DNA of 64,000 nt from Lunularia cruciata (GCA_948567375.1 OX419761.1:3040501-3104500); one strand, 5' to 3'. Counted from the stretch's first letter, positions 33,951-46,667 are shown. The notes: generated by a model from the sequence alone, not told the origin. A program made the numbers and translations.

Positions 33951-34258
33951 TAAAATGTTTGTCTAAATCTGAAAAACATGGTAAAATACTCACGAGTCAA
34001 AATGATAACGTTTATGTCCGGTAGAAAGTTAGAAGTTCTAAGACATATCCTAATATTTTTGCGTTCTACATACAAAATCCTGGATTTTGAAAGACAGACG
34101 TTTTTTATTTCTTGGAAAAATAATTCTTGCGATCTTACGAAATGTTAGTAAATCCAGCAAATCCCTCTCTAGTGTGTCATGAATAGCTTAAATACAACCT
34201 ATGGAAAAATTGAAATAAATTAAGTTTAATTATAATACATGGTATAGATCAAATGTTA

Positions 34259-34355
34259 TTTGTTTTGGATTAGAACAAACTACCATAATTCGTCTTCTAC
34301 GACGAATTAATCGGCAATGTTCACAAATTTTACGAACAGAAGCGCGGATTTTCAT
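34259..34355 (-). pseudogene. rpl36: Nuclear copy of plastid rpl36 (ribosomal protein L36), 3' end lost
   Basis: From an ATG at 34355 the minus strand reads [20 protein letters not shown], then [11 protein letters not shown], which is plastid ribosomal protein bL36 with its zinc-binding cysteines (CxxC and the following Cys). About 32 of the usual 37 residues are kept; the HKQRQG end is replaced by unrelated sequence. It follows infA at 31 bases, as in the plastid S10-like operon (rps8, infA, rpl36, rps11). rps11 is not found after it. Without a plastid promoter or transit peptide it should be silent in the nucleus. Confidence 0.88.
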
Positions 34356-34386
34356 AAAAATTTTAACCTCTTTTTTCCTTTTACTT

Positions 34387-34543
34387 TTAATTATTTGAAG
34401 ATTTTGCACGAAGCCTATAAGTTATACGACCTTTAGTTAAATCATAAGGACTTAATTCGACTTTGACCCTATCTCCTGGTAATATTCGAATATAATTTCG
34501 TCTAATTTTTCCCGAAATATGTGTTAATACGTGACATCCGTTT
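34387..34543 (-). pseudogene. infA: Nuclear copy of plastid infA (translation initiation factor 1), C-terminal part
   Basis: On the minus strand the frame reads [40 protein letters not shown] and [11 protein letters not shown], then a stop at 34387. These are the OB-fold residues of plastid IF-1, about the last 50 of 78. The N-terminal third is replaced, starting near 34544, by unrelated AT-rich sequence with stops. It lies directly ahead of rpl36, in plastid order and orientation, so both came in one DNA transfer. The residues look bryophyte-like from memory. It is not a functional transferred gene, because the N-terminus and a transit peptide are missing. Confidence 0.9.
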
Positions 34544-36250
34544 TACAAAATACTATTTCAAAGTTATGTGATCGAATGTTTAGTAAAAGATTTGCATGGT
34601 TACTTAAATAATTAAAAAAAATTACGAGGTAAAGTCGTAAGAAAAAATTGTCCAAGAACTTTTCAGCTAAGGTGAGTACTACATCTCGTACAAATTCAAA
34701 CAATGATATGTTAAATATTGAGTCCATCAAAATAACAGCCGAATATCCTGATTTTTAGTATTTTCATAAGCATGTCATAACACAAAGGATCAAAGAATCA
34801 ATCTTTACATAATCTTAAAATACAGTGTTGGAATGCAATTCTCATCCACCTTTTCATCAAACTTTGTTATTTATATGCACCGAACAAGCGATCTATAATT
34901 TACTTCCTATCTCATCGATTAATAATATTTTCAGGTTCTTATGCTATTGGATCATTTGCAGGATTAGAATATACTTTGAAGAAAGTTTTGTTGACCAGAC
35001 TAGAAAGTTATTTATTCATTTTATTACTATCAACTGTAGAAGTGTGAACGTCGACCTTATCCAACAACAACCACGCAAGAAAACACACTCCATTCTTAGC
35101 ATGAAAGTCAATTTAATTATATGGAAAATTAAGTCCAAGGTATGGACATCTACACACTACACTAGCTATAGGGCTTGTCCTTTGCAAAAACCCCAGTTTA
35201 CTTTGGCCACATTTTTACTTACTCTAGATGCTTGGAATAAAATGATGGATAAAAGGACTACCACTGGTTTCTTGGAGTGGGTTGTTATCCCATAATATGA
35301 CAAAATCTTCATTCCGGGTCAAGAGTCAAACCGGCCTGGTTTTTCCAGGACTAACCTCTTTTTCCTTCACTCAGGTTACAAGTGTGCATGATTGGTTGCG
35401 TACCTTTACCACAATCTAGGTGCTGCGGGCTGTCTTTCTCGTCGGGGCTGGACAAGTGGCAGTCAGCCGAACGTGTCGGCTGTGAAACCAAGCGGTCTTT
35501 TACCCACACCTCTTTGTGGGTGAATTACTACATACTTTTACTGTGGATGGGGAACGTGGTTCGTTAACCTCATACAGAAAGAGTCGAAGGAGGTTTGCTG
35601 TGCTCATGGGCTTTTGTTATTCTAGCTCGGGGTACCGAAATCCAAGGGTTATCTCAGACGTAGTAGGGAGAATCTGGCAACCAAAGGCTTACTTATTTAA
35701 TTTCATCTAATTTCATTTCATTTGATACCGAGGATGTGGTGAAAGAAATAGAGATACGAATTGCTCCTGTTCCCGAACTGCTCTTTCTTTAAGCATGGTG
35801 TAAATTGAACCCTTATATGAACAATGAAACAAGCAGTAATATTTCTCCTCAAGGAGGATGTTCTTCTGTTTAGTATTGAGATTATGCACGTGATTGGGAT
35901 TCTTATACTCCTACTAATTCGATAACTTTACAGCTGAAAGAAACACATTTTTTATTAAAAATATTTCTGGGTTCTTGAGTGGGTGACTCCTTATCCTTGA
36001 TGTTCTTTCAATTGAAATGTCGGAAAATTTTGATCTCCTTTGGTTTGAGAATTTATGATCCCCCTATGACGGTAAGATACTGGATAGTAATCAAACGAAT
36101 TTGGTACCACTATATGTTTCATGTAGTCTATGTAATTTGAGAAACAAAATAAACATCGCAGATTGTCTCGAAAGGAATCAGGAAAACACGAATGGAAATT
36201 AATAAAATAAATCAATGCAATTTATAGATACAGACGCTGGGGGATCGGAA
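34544..36250. other. AT-rich stretch next to plastid-derived DNA; origin unclear
   Basis: A 156-codon plus-strand ORF (34825-35295) and a 68-codon minus ORF (34524-34730) are not recognised. Part may be scrambled organelle DNA, since infA continues abruptly into it, but I could not match rps8 or rpl14. 35300-35700 is more GC-rich and unassigned. Confidence 0.4.
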
Positions 36251-37776
36251 TGTCAGGGAACACTACTGGAGTAGCTGGGAGGTGGTAATTCGACATTGGA
36301 TGGAAAGGTCGTAAGACCGACAGAGGCAGGAAAGCGGGGAAGAAACGGACAGGAACTCGCCGGGAATAGAAGGTACGGGAACCGAAAGGCCACCCCGGTC
36401 AATCTGAGGATGTTGGGTCCTCCGGTCGAATGCCGGGGGTGGCGAGAACGGATTAGTAGCGAAGAGAGCATCGAGGAAGGCGGCAATCCGGGGCATGCGG
36501 CGGCGACAGCTGTGTGGGACAGCCGATCAATCCGAAGGGGACTACGTGGCTTAGCGTTGTGCTGCGCGCGCCCACAGAGTTGACCCAGCCAGGCTGGCCG
36601 CATTCACGTGAAGTTAAAGTTCCGATAATTGGCGCCTGCCCGTTGACCACCAGACTCACCGGAATCGACTCGGCTGCGTCCTGTTGCGGAGGAGTTTCGG
36701 CTGGCTGCGCCGTTGGGTAAGAGCGTCGGTTATGCGAATATTGTGAGCCGAGATATCTGGAAATCGACTAGAGAAACTAGTCAGGGTGTGAAGCGAAGAA
36801 ATATAGTCCGTTGGATGTGTTCTCCAAAAGAACCAGACAAGAATATCCATTGACACCCTTGACGGCCTATATGGTTTGTATGAAGCGTCTCAACTGATGG
36901 CCGATACTTCCCAATTTTCACATCTACCTCCATCTAAACGGATCGCCTTTTCACTTCCTCTAAACTCCGGCATGTGCGCTAAATCCGCCCTACCTCTAAC
37001 TTCGCCAACTTACTCTACATTATCCTCTGCCAAGTTCTCGCCCAATTGCCCATTTCCAGATTCCAGTTCATCACCAAACCCCCTACAAAAAACAAAACAT
37101 CGGTGAATAAATAGCTCAGCGTTTGCCTTACGGCCCCATGAGCTATAGTTTTACTGGAATGCGCCTCTTTTTGAAGTCCCTGTGAACCTCTCTCACAGAG
37201 ACTATTTTTACAAAACCGTATCGCCAGGAACTTCCTCCTTTGTTTTTGTTCGCGTGTGAAAGAGAGATCCGTTTCGCGATCGTGGTACTGGACAAGAATC
37301 GACAGACGATACTCGCGTGTTGTCAGTGGGGTACCAACGGCGACGGAGACAGCCAGTCTGCCTGTAGGAAAAGGAGGGAATCTTTGGGGATCTTTCAATT
37401 CTGTAACCGGTTGGGTGGGTTGTAATATAATAACTTGTACCGACAGGGGGCAGAGCAAGGTGGCTGGGTCGCTGTTTGTTCCCAGAAGGAAGGGCGGATG
37501 CTGGTGTACACTTTTGGGCCGACAGTTACGCCCTCGGGTTTAGCTTTAACTCCCAACCGTATCCTTCCGTTAGTTAGTCTAACCAGACTTCCCCCATCTT
37601 CTCCCGTTCCTGCTAAACTTAACTGCCCGCCTTCAGTCCCGCCCACCGACCGTTATATTGTCCAGGTGGCGACAGTTATCCAATACGGCCGGCCTTTCAG
37701 TCCTCCCCTCGACACCTTTAACTTAACCCTGAGGTGGGCACCCCCTTCAACTGTCCCGGTTAAAACATGGTACCCT
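36251..37776. other. No supportable gene
   Basis: GC-rich, with several overlapping ORFs of 60-147 codons (for example 37015-37458 minus, 37435-37806 plus) in competing frames. No motif was recognised. Confidence 0.4.
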
Positions 37777-37822
37777 CAACAGTACGAGGACCCTCACCTC
37801 CGGTAGGGTCCTCGTACTGTTG
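37777..37822. repeat. Perfect hairpin, 18-bp arms, 10-base loop
   Basis: caacagtacgaggaccct (37777-37794) pairs exactly with agggtcctcgtactgttg (37805-37822); the loop is CACCTCCGGT. The arms are GC-balanced and unlike simple repeats. A transcript would form a very stable stem, but it is short for a plant miRNA precursor. Confidence 0.9.
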
Positions 37823-40124
37823 TAACTGTAATTGCGAAATTGTGTTTTTACTTTTCAGATGCGGATGGTCCAGCCATTTCTTTCGGTGTGGTGCACATTC
37901 CGCGCAAACCAGAGTTAAGATTTCTGGCCCTGACGGAAGAGATGCAAAACATTAACTATGGTTTTTGTTTTGCTCTGGGTATCCAAGTCATTTCCTTCCT
38001 TGCAAGGTTCTACTCATTTAGCTTGTAGTGTAGTGGAGAATTGAGTGTGGTTCATGCATGTGAGGGAGGAACTGCCGGAGAGGAAGAATGCGGAGGTGGT
38101 GGTTGTTAGAAGGGCGTTAAAAAGGGGAAGAAAAATGAGAGAGAGAATGTAGAGACGAATGCTGTGGTGGCGTAGGTTTATTTTTCTATTTTTCAAGTGA
38201 AAATGTCTTTGGGCTCAGAGGGTATTCGATTCGGTAGGAGCTTTGAATTATTCCAGTGGAGGTCGGAGAGAGGTCTTTAGCGGTTTTAAGCTGATTGTTT
38301 AATGGAGGTTAAAGAGTGAGTGCCAGGAAAGAGCAACAGATCCTGTTCGCTGCATCCAATGTACACCTTTTCCTCAATTGCAGAGGTTGGCTAATTCAGA
38401 AAAGACAATACAGTAGACTGAAAATGAGGTGTTGGTTGAATGGGGTGAGCTCCTTGATGAGTTCGCGTTCTCAACTCACCCTCCTTTCTCTCCATGATCC
38501 AGGGTCTCATTCACTCTTTTGGTTCCTTCTCTTTATGTTCTCTCCCTCTTGTTTTGCTTTGGGGCCATAGGTTTTAGCACTCTTTCTTTGGGCTCGGTGC
38601 TTGTTTCGCATTCTTGGTGCCTTGTATTCCTTATACTTGGACCTGCTGCTCGTTATCCTTTTCGCATTTCTTGGTTCCTTTTTTTCTTTTTCTTTTCTCC
38701 TTCAGGGTATACTATCTGACCATAATGGCCCTTTTCAGGTTTGATGTGAGTACAAACCTCGAGCCACGGTAAATAGCCAACCAACCGACTTCGATGGTCG
38801 CCCTATTGTTCCACTGGTACAATACGAACATCAACTGCTTGCTGTTCTTGAAGAAGTTGTTAACTTGTTACCCATCACTTTAGGAGTCGGTTGCAAAGAG
38901 AAAATTATAATAAGTTGACCAGGTTGCTGCCTTCCAACTGAAAAATGAATCCCAACATAAGCATACAAAGCAGAGAGGAAGGCACTTAATAGCAAGCATG
39001 CGGGATGCATCACCAATCACCAGACAGTGTGTCCTGTCTCTATCACCAGAACCATTCGTCTCTACTGGCTAGCTTTAGAGTTAGAGCGACTGTACTCTAC
39101 ACCACATTACAACCCTCACTCCAACCCAACTATTCCAACCCTCCTCCTTCAGCAGCAGTCACATCATCGCAGATTCCGGACCGGTATCTTTCAAGGCTCA
39201 GGATTGGCATGCATGCTGCTGCTACTGGGGTGAACTTGAATTCCGATGTATGTGTCCGTGGTTAGAGTTTGTCGAAAAGCTTCGCTGGGCGAACTTGATT
39301 GCAGTAACGATAACAAGGTCCAGTTCTTGTGCTGAGGAAGATCCATACTTACTGGGTTAGCCATTAAGAGGAGTAGCGGATGCCGATATGCCCGTGGAAG
39401 TTCTAAACATATTGTACGATGTGGAGGTCATCAAGTTATCACTGAATATTTTTATACGTTGGACGGGGTAAAGGATGTTTGATTGTCATGAAGTAAATTT
39501 TAACTCCTCCTTGGATTTTGTGGTATTTTCATTTTAACTTCTTCACGCAAAGCTCAAGCAAGACAATATTTCGGGGAGTGGACCTCCTCATGTTTGAATA
39601 TTAGAAAGTCTTCTCTTGTTCTGGGCTCAGCAGGGTAGTGCTAGACTCAGCGTATCTCTCCTCTGGCTTGATTTGGGGGTAGTCTGGCTGGACGGCAACG
39701 AGAATTAACGATTCCGCATAAAGCTCTAGAGACTGATGATTGATCATGCCGACTGCAGCTGCTGTTACAATTCACTGTATACTCCTGAAAGTTTGATTTG
39801 GACATAAGTGTTCGGTGAAGTTCTTATCTTCTTCTTCTCCTGGCGTATACGGACCTGCACCAAATACAGTAGTACCTCTCCTTTTCTGGAGCTCGAGAAT
39901 GTCTTTTTGTTCTTCCCGTATTGTTGTGCGTTGGTTCGCCGGCTATGACAGAACGACTCCGTAAAGCGTTCTTATAATCTACCCCAGGTGCGAGGTTCGG
40001 CATCTGAGGAAGTTGATGGTGGCTGCAGTCCTTCCCTCTCCTCTTTCTGTGCTTTGGGTTGTCCAACTGGCTCGGACCTATTGCATGACCAAGTTCAAAA
40101 AGCCAATCTTACAACCCCGGCAAC
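37823..40124. other. No supportable gene
   Basis: T-rich text near 38500-38720 and short ORFs only. An 80-codon minus ORF (39824-40066) ends in RRRRR and is not recognised. Confidence 0.4.
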
Positions 40125-40919
40125 TTGACCCTCGAGGAGAAAAAAACTGACACCATACATAAGTCACGACTACTGACTGACCTGACATTACTTCCTCCCT
40201 CATGCCGTCCCTCCCCTTGCACTGAAATTTCTCCACTATGCAGTGTGGACCTTTCCTTTCCCTTGCGCTTCCTTCTTGAGAAGAGAGGACTTGATCGTTC
40301 TAAAGCTTTTCGCCCTCTCTCTTCTCTCTTGACGGCCCCTCCGTCTGTCTCTACTCTCTCGCTTTCGCTTTCAACCTTCGAGCTTCGGAGTACCTTACTT
40401 ACAGTAAGAGAGAGAAAGCTTCGGCACCACCAGCAAGAGAGAGAGCGAGCTAGCCAGCTTCGGCATCACCGTTCTACGTCTTCGACTACCACCGTCGTAG
40501 AGGTCAGAAGAGCCTGCCATTGGGGGGAGTGGGCTCCGTCGTATGTACAATGATAGATGTATGTTGAAGATGACGAAGGTATGTTGGAAATGATGGAGGG
40601 AAAGAAGAAGAAGATGAAGATACCCATCCGTACTTTACATTCTCCATACTATGGTTACTGGATGCTTGCTGCCAACCCAGCCAGCAGGGCAGTCATCAAT
40701 AGATCTCTGTTCTTCATGATGCCACCTTTGGACTTTAATTTGGATCACTATCAGATAAGCCTTGTGGGCACGGCCAGCGAAGCTGAGAGAAAAGGAAGAG
40801 AAAGAAGGAGAAGAATATATTTAATCAATTTGATATGGATCGCTCTTGTGATGATACTATTTCGTTATACCCCGTTCCTTGCTCACAACGGGGGCACAAC
40901 ACCGATAGTAGAGAAATGA
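40125..40919 (+). CDS. Two adjacent hypothetical ORFs in a possible transcription unit
   Basis: A 142-codon frame (40125-40553) is followed three bases later by a 120-codon ATG frame (40557-40919). The first is Ser, Leu and Arg rich and overlies a CT-rich tract (40310-40375) of the kind found in plant 5' leaders, so it is more likely leader than protein. The second starts MYVEDDEGMLEMMEGKKKKM and has a possible membrane helix near its end (YLINLIWIALVMILF) preceded by RRRR. No family is recognised. Low confidence; these may be chance frames. Confidence 0.2.
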
Positions 40920-43753
40920 AAGCCTCGCAAGCTTGTTTTCCGGAGATACTCTCATGATTCTTCACCCACAATAAAGTTGGGCCGCCAAGAGAGAGAGACT
41001 AAGAATGTCTCCCTCTTGTCCCACACAACGCAATGGTAGACCCCAGTAGCGACTCCGTCCTTCCTTCCATCCCTTGAGCGGTCCCGTAGAGGGACGCATT
41101 CCAAAGACATGCCAAATTACAGCCAGTCTTCCTTGTAATATTTCATGTACTCCCTCGAGCTAGCTAGCTACTAGCCTGCCTGATTGGCTTCCTTTGTCTG
41201 TTTGTTTCTTTCGTTCAGCGATGAAAGTGCACCACTGGTGGACCATCTCTGATGTCAGGTAATGAGAGAATTTCCCACTACCGGTCCCTCTTTTACCTTC
41301 GATCCTTTTCTAGAGCTGCTGCCCTGCCCTGTCCACACCGACGACATCATCCCCTCCTCCTTGATGCTCGCTCGTTGCCCCTACCCAAGAAGGAACGTTC
41401 ACTTGCGCCTCATAAATTCGATCAGCCCTCGGTTTATGAAGTCGAGCTGGAAATTGTGAGAATATACTCCGTCTCGCTTTCCAATTCTGGGACTCTTGAC
41501 TACCCGACAGTAAATGACTACACCATCCCGTCTTGTAAGTCATTTGCTTTAATTGCGAATCCAGAAACATTTCCAAGCGAACAGAGTTACCGTAGACTAT
41601 CGTGTGCTCCGGACAGTAAACTACAGTAAGATCCAGTTCAAAGCAATATCCTATTCTCGAATTCCCTCACTTCTCATAATCTAAGTCGTGAAAGACGTGG
41701 ACTTCTCGCCACGAAACTCCTCCGATGCATATTCATACCATATTCGCCGGCACAGGAAATCACATTCACACTCTATTCAGTTGTGAGAGAGTGATCCATA
41801 TTCAAATCTGCACCCGTTACCGTAATAAAATATGAGCAGAAATCTATACATCATACTAATATTGTCGATATTGACCAATTAACCGATATGAAAGAAAGCA
41901 AAATAAGGAAAGGAGTGACTGTTGTTAACCAGAAGCCACGATGAAACTTCTCAAGCAGCTCCATAAGTACCCCGCAAGTCAACGTCCAACTTCGTGAAGA
42001 GAGAGTGTCAAAAGGAGCAGCAGCAACGACAACAAAAACACTCGACGATGACAAGGCGAAAGGCGAGACTAGTTCCATAAACCAACCGCGACTTGCATGT
42101 GTGTCGTCCAATTCTGGAGATATCGATGAATGAAATAATGATGATGTTGCTGATGATGATCTACTATTACTGTACCGTGATCTTTTCTTTGTTTCTCTCT
42201 TTGTTTGGTGATTGAATGTCCCGATGTTTAGTTGGGTTGTTGAGATTTTGAGAGTTTGCATCTTTGTGCTTTAAACTCAAAGAGCAAGCGAGAGAGGAGC
42301 ACCTAACCACTCAGACGCTCAAATTCTCACCTCCTTTGAAGAGGTCAAGGGCGACGGATTATGCACATCTTACCTTACAACGCAGCTCGTTGTCCGATTT
42401 GATACGATTATGGGAGAGAAGAAGGAAGGTCCGGGGACCACAAGATGGTTGGTTTTAAGATGGACCATGCCGCCTGCTGTTATTTAATTTGCCGCTCCTC
42501 CAAGCACCATGCATTCTTCTGGAGGTGGACCTCCTCTCTCCCATCTCATTTCCCAAGGTAGATAAGAAGCCTTTCTTCGTCCCAGATAATTAAACGTGGG
42601 ACTGGACTGGCGAGTCTGGGACGAAATGTTTATTGGCATCACTTCTTTCCACTCCCCCACAACTACTATTAAGGTAAGCGGCACTCACACTCGAGGGATA
42701 TTCTTACCATCCTCACGAAAATCAAATGAAGGTGGGACTTGCTTTCACGCTCCTATCATCAATATGACTCGGGAAATATGACTTTAGAGGGAGTTGTTAA
42801 GCAAGTTGATCTTTACGCCATCTACATATCAACTTTAGCTCGAGTCTGGTTCTGGTCGAGTAATGTTTATCTCGCATTATTGAGAATTATAAAACATGAG
42901 GTCATGCTTGCTTTCCGGTATCCTCTGTAATAACTACCGTAGCAATTGATCGATTCTCTATCCAATGCTTCGAGTAAGCAACTCACACAATCCCTCGATT
43001 GAACCCCTTCATTGGCCTATGTGGTACATGTTTGACTATCCGCCAAGAATACACGAAAATTCCATCATAAGCTATCAATGCATGTTACTTTCTCTAGTAA
43101 AACTTTTATCTTTCTTATTATCAAGTGATAATATACCTTCGGGAGTACAGTCCTTATTGTTTTTGGTTTCGAGGCGTGAGATTTTAAGGCTTGATGAACT
43201 GTAAACACTTTCGTTCCTTGTAGATAAGATTTACTTAATAGAAAACTGAAAGGATAAAAAACTGACTGAAAGTTGCCAGTTTGATTGACATGCGGCATGT
43301 AGTCGGGCAAAAGGCCACTGTCAATAAATGACAGTCTCTGCGTATCTTTAATAAAGAACAACAATTCTGAGTTAGAAATGTTCCATTGAAATTGCGGTTT
43401 TCTACTTTACATGATGCTTGTATTGTCTTCCACTCGAGCTTTTGACAGTTGGAATGATACACCATCTCATTGAGTAGCACTTCTTTTCCTTCCGTTCAGG
43501 CATATGATGGGAAATTTAATTGTTTTAATTGAATTGGATTAAATTATAACACCTTTTCACTTATGCAAAAGGATATTATTGACAAAGTATGGACTATTCC
43601 AATACAAATATATTAATTTATTTTTAATATCTAGGGCTTTTAATTTTAAGCTAATATTTATTCCTTCTATAGTGCTTTTTGCTTAGCAGAATATCAGATC
43701 CACTCCTTGATAACTTATCTCCATATTTTCTATGGTATACGGTTGTCGTATAG
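40920..43753. other. No supportable gene
   Basis: Several ORFs of 60-136 codons without motifs. Composition turns AT-rich after about 43500 at the island edge. Confidence 0.4.
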
Positions 43754-44284
43754 TGTAAAACCATTAACTAGAAAAATTAGCTATAGATTAAAATCAACTT
43801 GGTAATATTTGTAGAGATGTTATGTATGATGGTCTAAGTAGACCAGATAGAGGAGTTTTAAAAAACAAATTTCCATTACCAAAATAGAAACCAAAAACAC
43901 CTCAAAACCTTCAAAGCCGATATCGGAGGCCTAAACAAAGAATTAGGCCTTGATAAATGGAATATTGAGTTCCCTTTGGGAAAAAGTGCATTTCCTTCTT
44001 CTCCCTCCCTCCCTTTTTTGTCTCATTGAGATCTTTCCAACGGTACCTCTTCCATGTTGTTCTGAACTTCATACAAGAAGAATCTCTAAAGATTCTCTTT
44101 GGTCAAACTTGCTTGACCAACCAAATAGGACAAGTATCAACATGCCACCAATCCATGTATTTAATCTAAGTGTGTAGCTCCCTTTGAGTGGATCCACTTT
44201 GCTATATAATGAGAACAAGGTACTCCTTTAGTACATCAAAGATTTTTTGAGAGTCCAATCTTGTGTGTGTCTCAAGTTGTTACA
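43754..44284 (+). mobile_element. Solo LTR related to family B, at the island's right edge
   Basis: It starts TGTAAAACC and ends GTTGTTACA. Much of the body follows the family B LTR: ctcattgagatctttccaac, tgcttgaccaaccaaatagg and the TATA-like gctatataatgagaacaagg. The flanks TATAG (43749-43753) and AATAG (44285-44289) suggest a target duplication with one change. No internal region is attached. Confidence 0.72.
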
Positions 44285-45913
44285 AATAGCCACCATGTTA
44301 CTCTATAGTTTGCATTGGCCGATGGCACACACCAAGAGATACCTAGAGGTGCTTCTCTTTGCAATAGTCCATTACATAGCTTTATGAGAGGTGGTAGTAG
44401 CTTTTCTTGCTTGTATGTTTCCATCTCGCTCAAACAATACTTATATTGTAGGCACTTTGCAGAATCTATTTTGTGATGTGTTTGCTTTCAGGCTCAACAT
44501 TAAATGTAAGGTTTTAGTCCATGCATGGTCCTCACTCCCTCTGACTTCTCACCAAGATTCCAATTTCCTATAGGTGGCTTGAGGAGTAGGACTTTGTGAC
44601 TTGTTTATCTCCGACACCTTGGCCCTAGCCATAGCTCATACTCACCTTCTCCCTCAGTTGGGAAACAACTAGGTAGCCTATACAATTCTTGCATGTTATT
44701 TCCTCCCTAAGGCTTTATATTTGGCAGGTAATTACACACCTATAAAAGCATCTTGCTCCATTTACTCTCATTTGATGGTACCATTTGCCACACTATCTCT
44801 GATCTATTAGGGCCATGTATGCTCTCACAACTATCAAATAAATGGTGTAGTTTGTAGATAACTCTATCCATAGTCATGGGCAGATGCGGCTTATAAGGCA
44901 AGAGGCTACAACACCAATAACATATAGAGGACAATGGCTCTAGTGGTCCCTCTTTTAGTTGATATGCTCTTACATTAAAAGTGTTCATTTTTAGGATATC
45001 TACCATGACATTAGTACCATCAAAGATGGTTTGATAAGATATTGGAGTGATACTTTTGGTTATCCTTGTGTTACTTGTGGTTGCTCAAGGACTACTTAAT
45101 GGTAGCTAGATATGGTATTAGGTTGATTGATTCTATCATTGAGCTATTATTTGCACCATGAGATGGGTTGTCAAATGTGTCATTAAGGTTGGATTCTTGG
45201 CCACTCTAGATGGGTATACCTTGAAGTGTAGCTCCAAAGAGTCACGTCTTCTATGTTTATATTGAGTGTTTAGATTTGATTTCCTATCAACTAATTACAT
45301 AAAAAAGTGAAGTTTGTTGCACTTCTTTTGGATGTAGGATAGTGGGCATTTCTAGTATCTCTAAGCTTGGTATAATCAATGGTACTTTCAAAAGCACTTC
45401 CAAAATTCCCCAAAATTTTGATACAAAGGGTGCAACTCTTTTGAACTACCAAAATTGGAGAGTTTTGGAGGTCAACCTAAGGTGAAGGAGTGCCACTATT
45501 TTAAAGTCCTAACAAAAGGAGAGTTTTGGAGTTATAATTGAGTTAGAGATGCATTTGGCATTTTGCCCTTTTGTAAACATAGGCATTGTATCTAAGGTCG
45601 GGGTGGCTTAGGATTATGGGCTAGAAGGGCCAACAAAGCAAACTTATTAGTGTGAGGCTAGCAAATTTAGAGGACTTTCTAGTAGCCTTTTGGCAACATC
45701 AATAATATGCAATGGGTTTACAAGGAGTGCAATTTTTTATTAACCAATATCTCAAGTTCCAATGAGGGAGTACTTTTTTTTGGTTTGGAGATGACACAAG
45801 GAGTTGATCTAGTTGAGAGTGCACATTTTGTGTCCACACAATTGTTTTGGAACATGGACAAGATTTATAGGGCCACCAAAGCTCCCAAGTGCTATTTTGG
45901 TGTAATGGGTACC
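44285..45913. other. Repeat-like stretch; weak family D match
   Basis: 45100-45290 resembles family D in reverse (ttgaagtgtagctccaaagag against ctctttggagctacacttcaa). No coding domain was recognised in the rest. Confidence 0.4.
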
Positions 45914-46667
45914 TATAATACTCCAAGGATATGAAACTTGAGAAGAGACACACCATGAGAAACACACAATTTTGCACTCAACCTCCGATGCCCCAAAGGA
46001 ACACCTTCTCTTTATTATATGGGCAAAGAGGATCTCCTCCAAGGAGGCTCCACCCTAGGATTAGGTACACTGATAGGTGACATGTCAGAAAGCTCCACCC
46101 TTGGATTACCTACTTGGATGGGTGACATGTTGGTCTTGGTCCTATCTGGTTGGTCAAACAAGCTTTTATTAGAGGGAATCTTTTAGGGAATCTTCCTATA
46201 GGAATCTCAGAATCATGTGGGTGAGGTACCATTGGAAAGCTCTCAATAAGAAAAAGCAAGGGGGAGGGAAGGCTAGCCTTTTCTCTATTGGGGGGGGGGG
46301 AATCTGCACATTTTTGAGGCCTAATACATCCATTTGGGCCTCCAAAATTACCTTCGAAGATTTTAGGCATATTTTGGTTCCTACTCTATTAGTGGAAGTC
46401 TCCTTTTGGTGATACCTCTTTCTGATCTATTCAGTCCATCATGTGTAACATCCTTCTAGATGTTACAAAACCAATTCTCACCTTTAAATCATATGTCTAG
46501 CTATTGGTTCTAAGGTTTTCAAGTCTATTTTGGTTTCTGCCCTATTAGTAGAAGTACCTTTTTGGTAATACTTCTATCTGATCTATTTTGACCATCATGT
46601 ATAACATCATCTCGAGTTACCAAACCAAATTTCACATCTAGATCATATGGCTAGCTCTTGTATTACA
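45914..46667 (-). repeat. Family B-type LTR, minus orientation
   Basis: Reverse complement starts TGTAATACAAGAGCTAGCCA and ends GGAGTATTATA, following the family B LTR end to end (about 754 bases). It includes a run of about ten G (near 46291-46301), which corresponds to the C-rich tracts near 55661-55680 in the family B 3' LTR. No matching target duplication was found (GTACC and ATGCC), so it may be a remnant or an end of a rearranged element. Confidence 0.75.

Noticed and set aside
33960-34258. rps11 following rpl36
   Set aside because: No match to the S11 C-terminal or core residues on either strand.
34524-34730. 68-codon minus ORF as plastid rps8 upstream of infA
   Set aside because: Position fits, but the translated residues do not resemble S8 and the infA N-terminus is also missing; left unassigned.
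36253-36603. 116-codon minus ORF in GC-rich sequence as a gene
   Set aside because: Overlaps ORFs in several other frames, has no motif, and shows the Pro, Ser and Arg bias of chance frames in GC-rich DNA.
45914-46667. Target-site duplication around the minus-strand family B-type LTR
   Set aside because: Flanks GTACC and ATGCC do not match well enough to claim a duplication.
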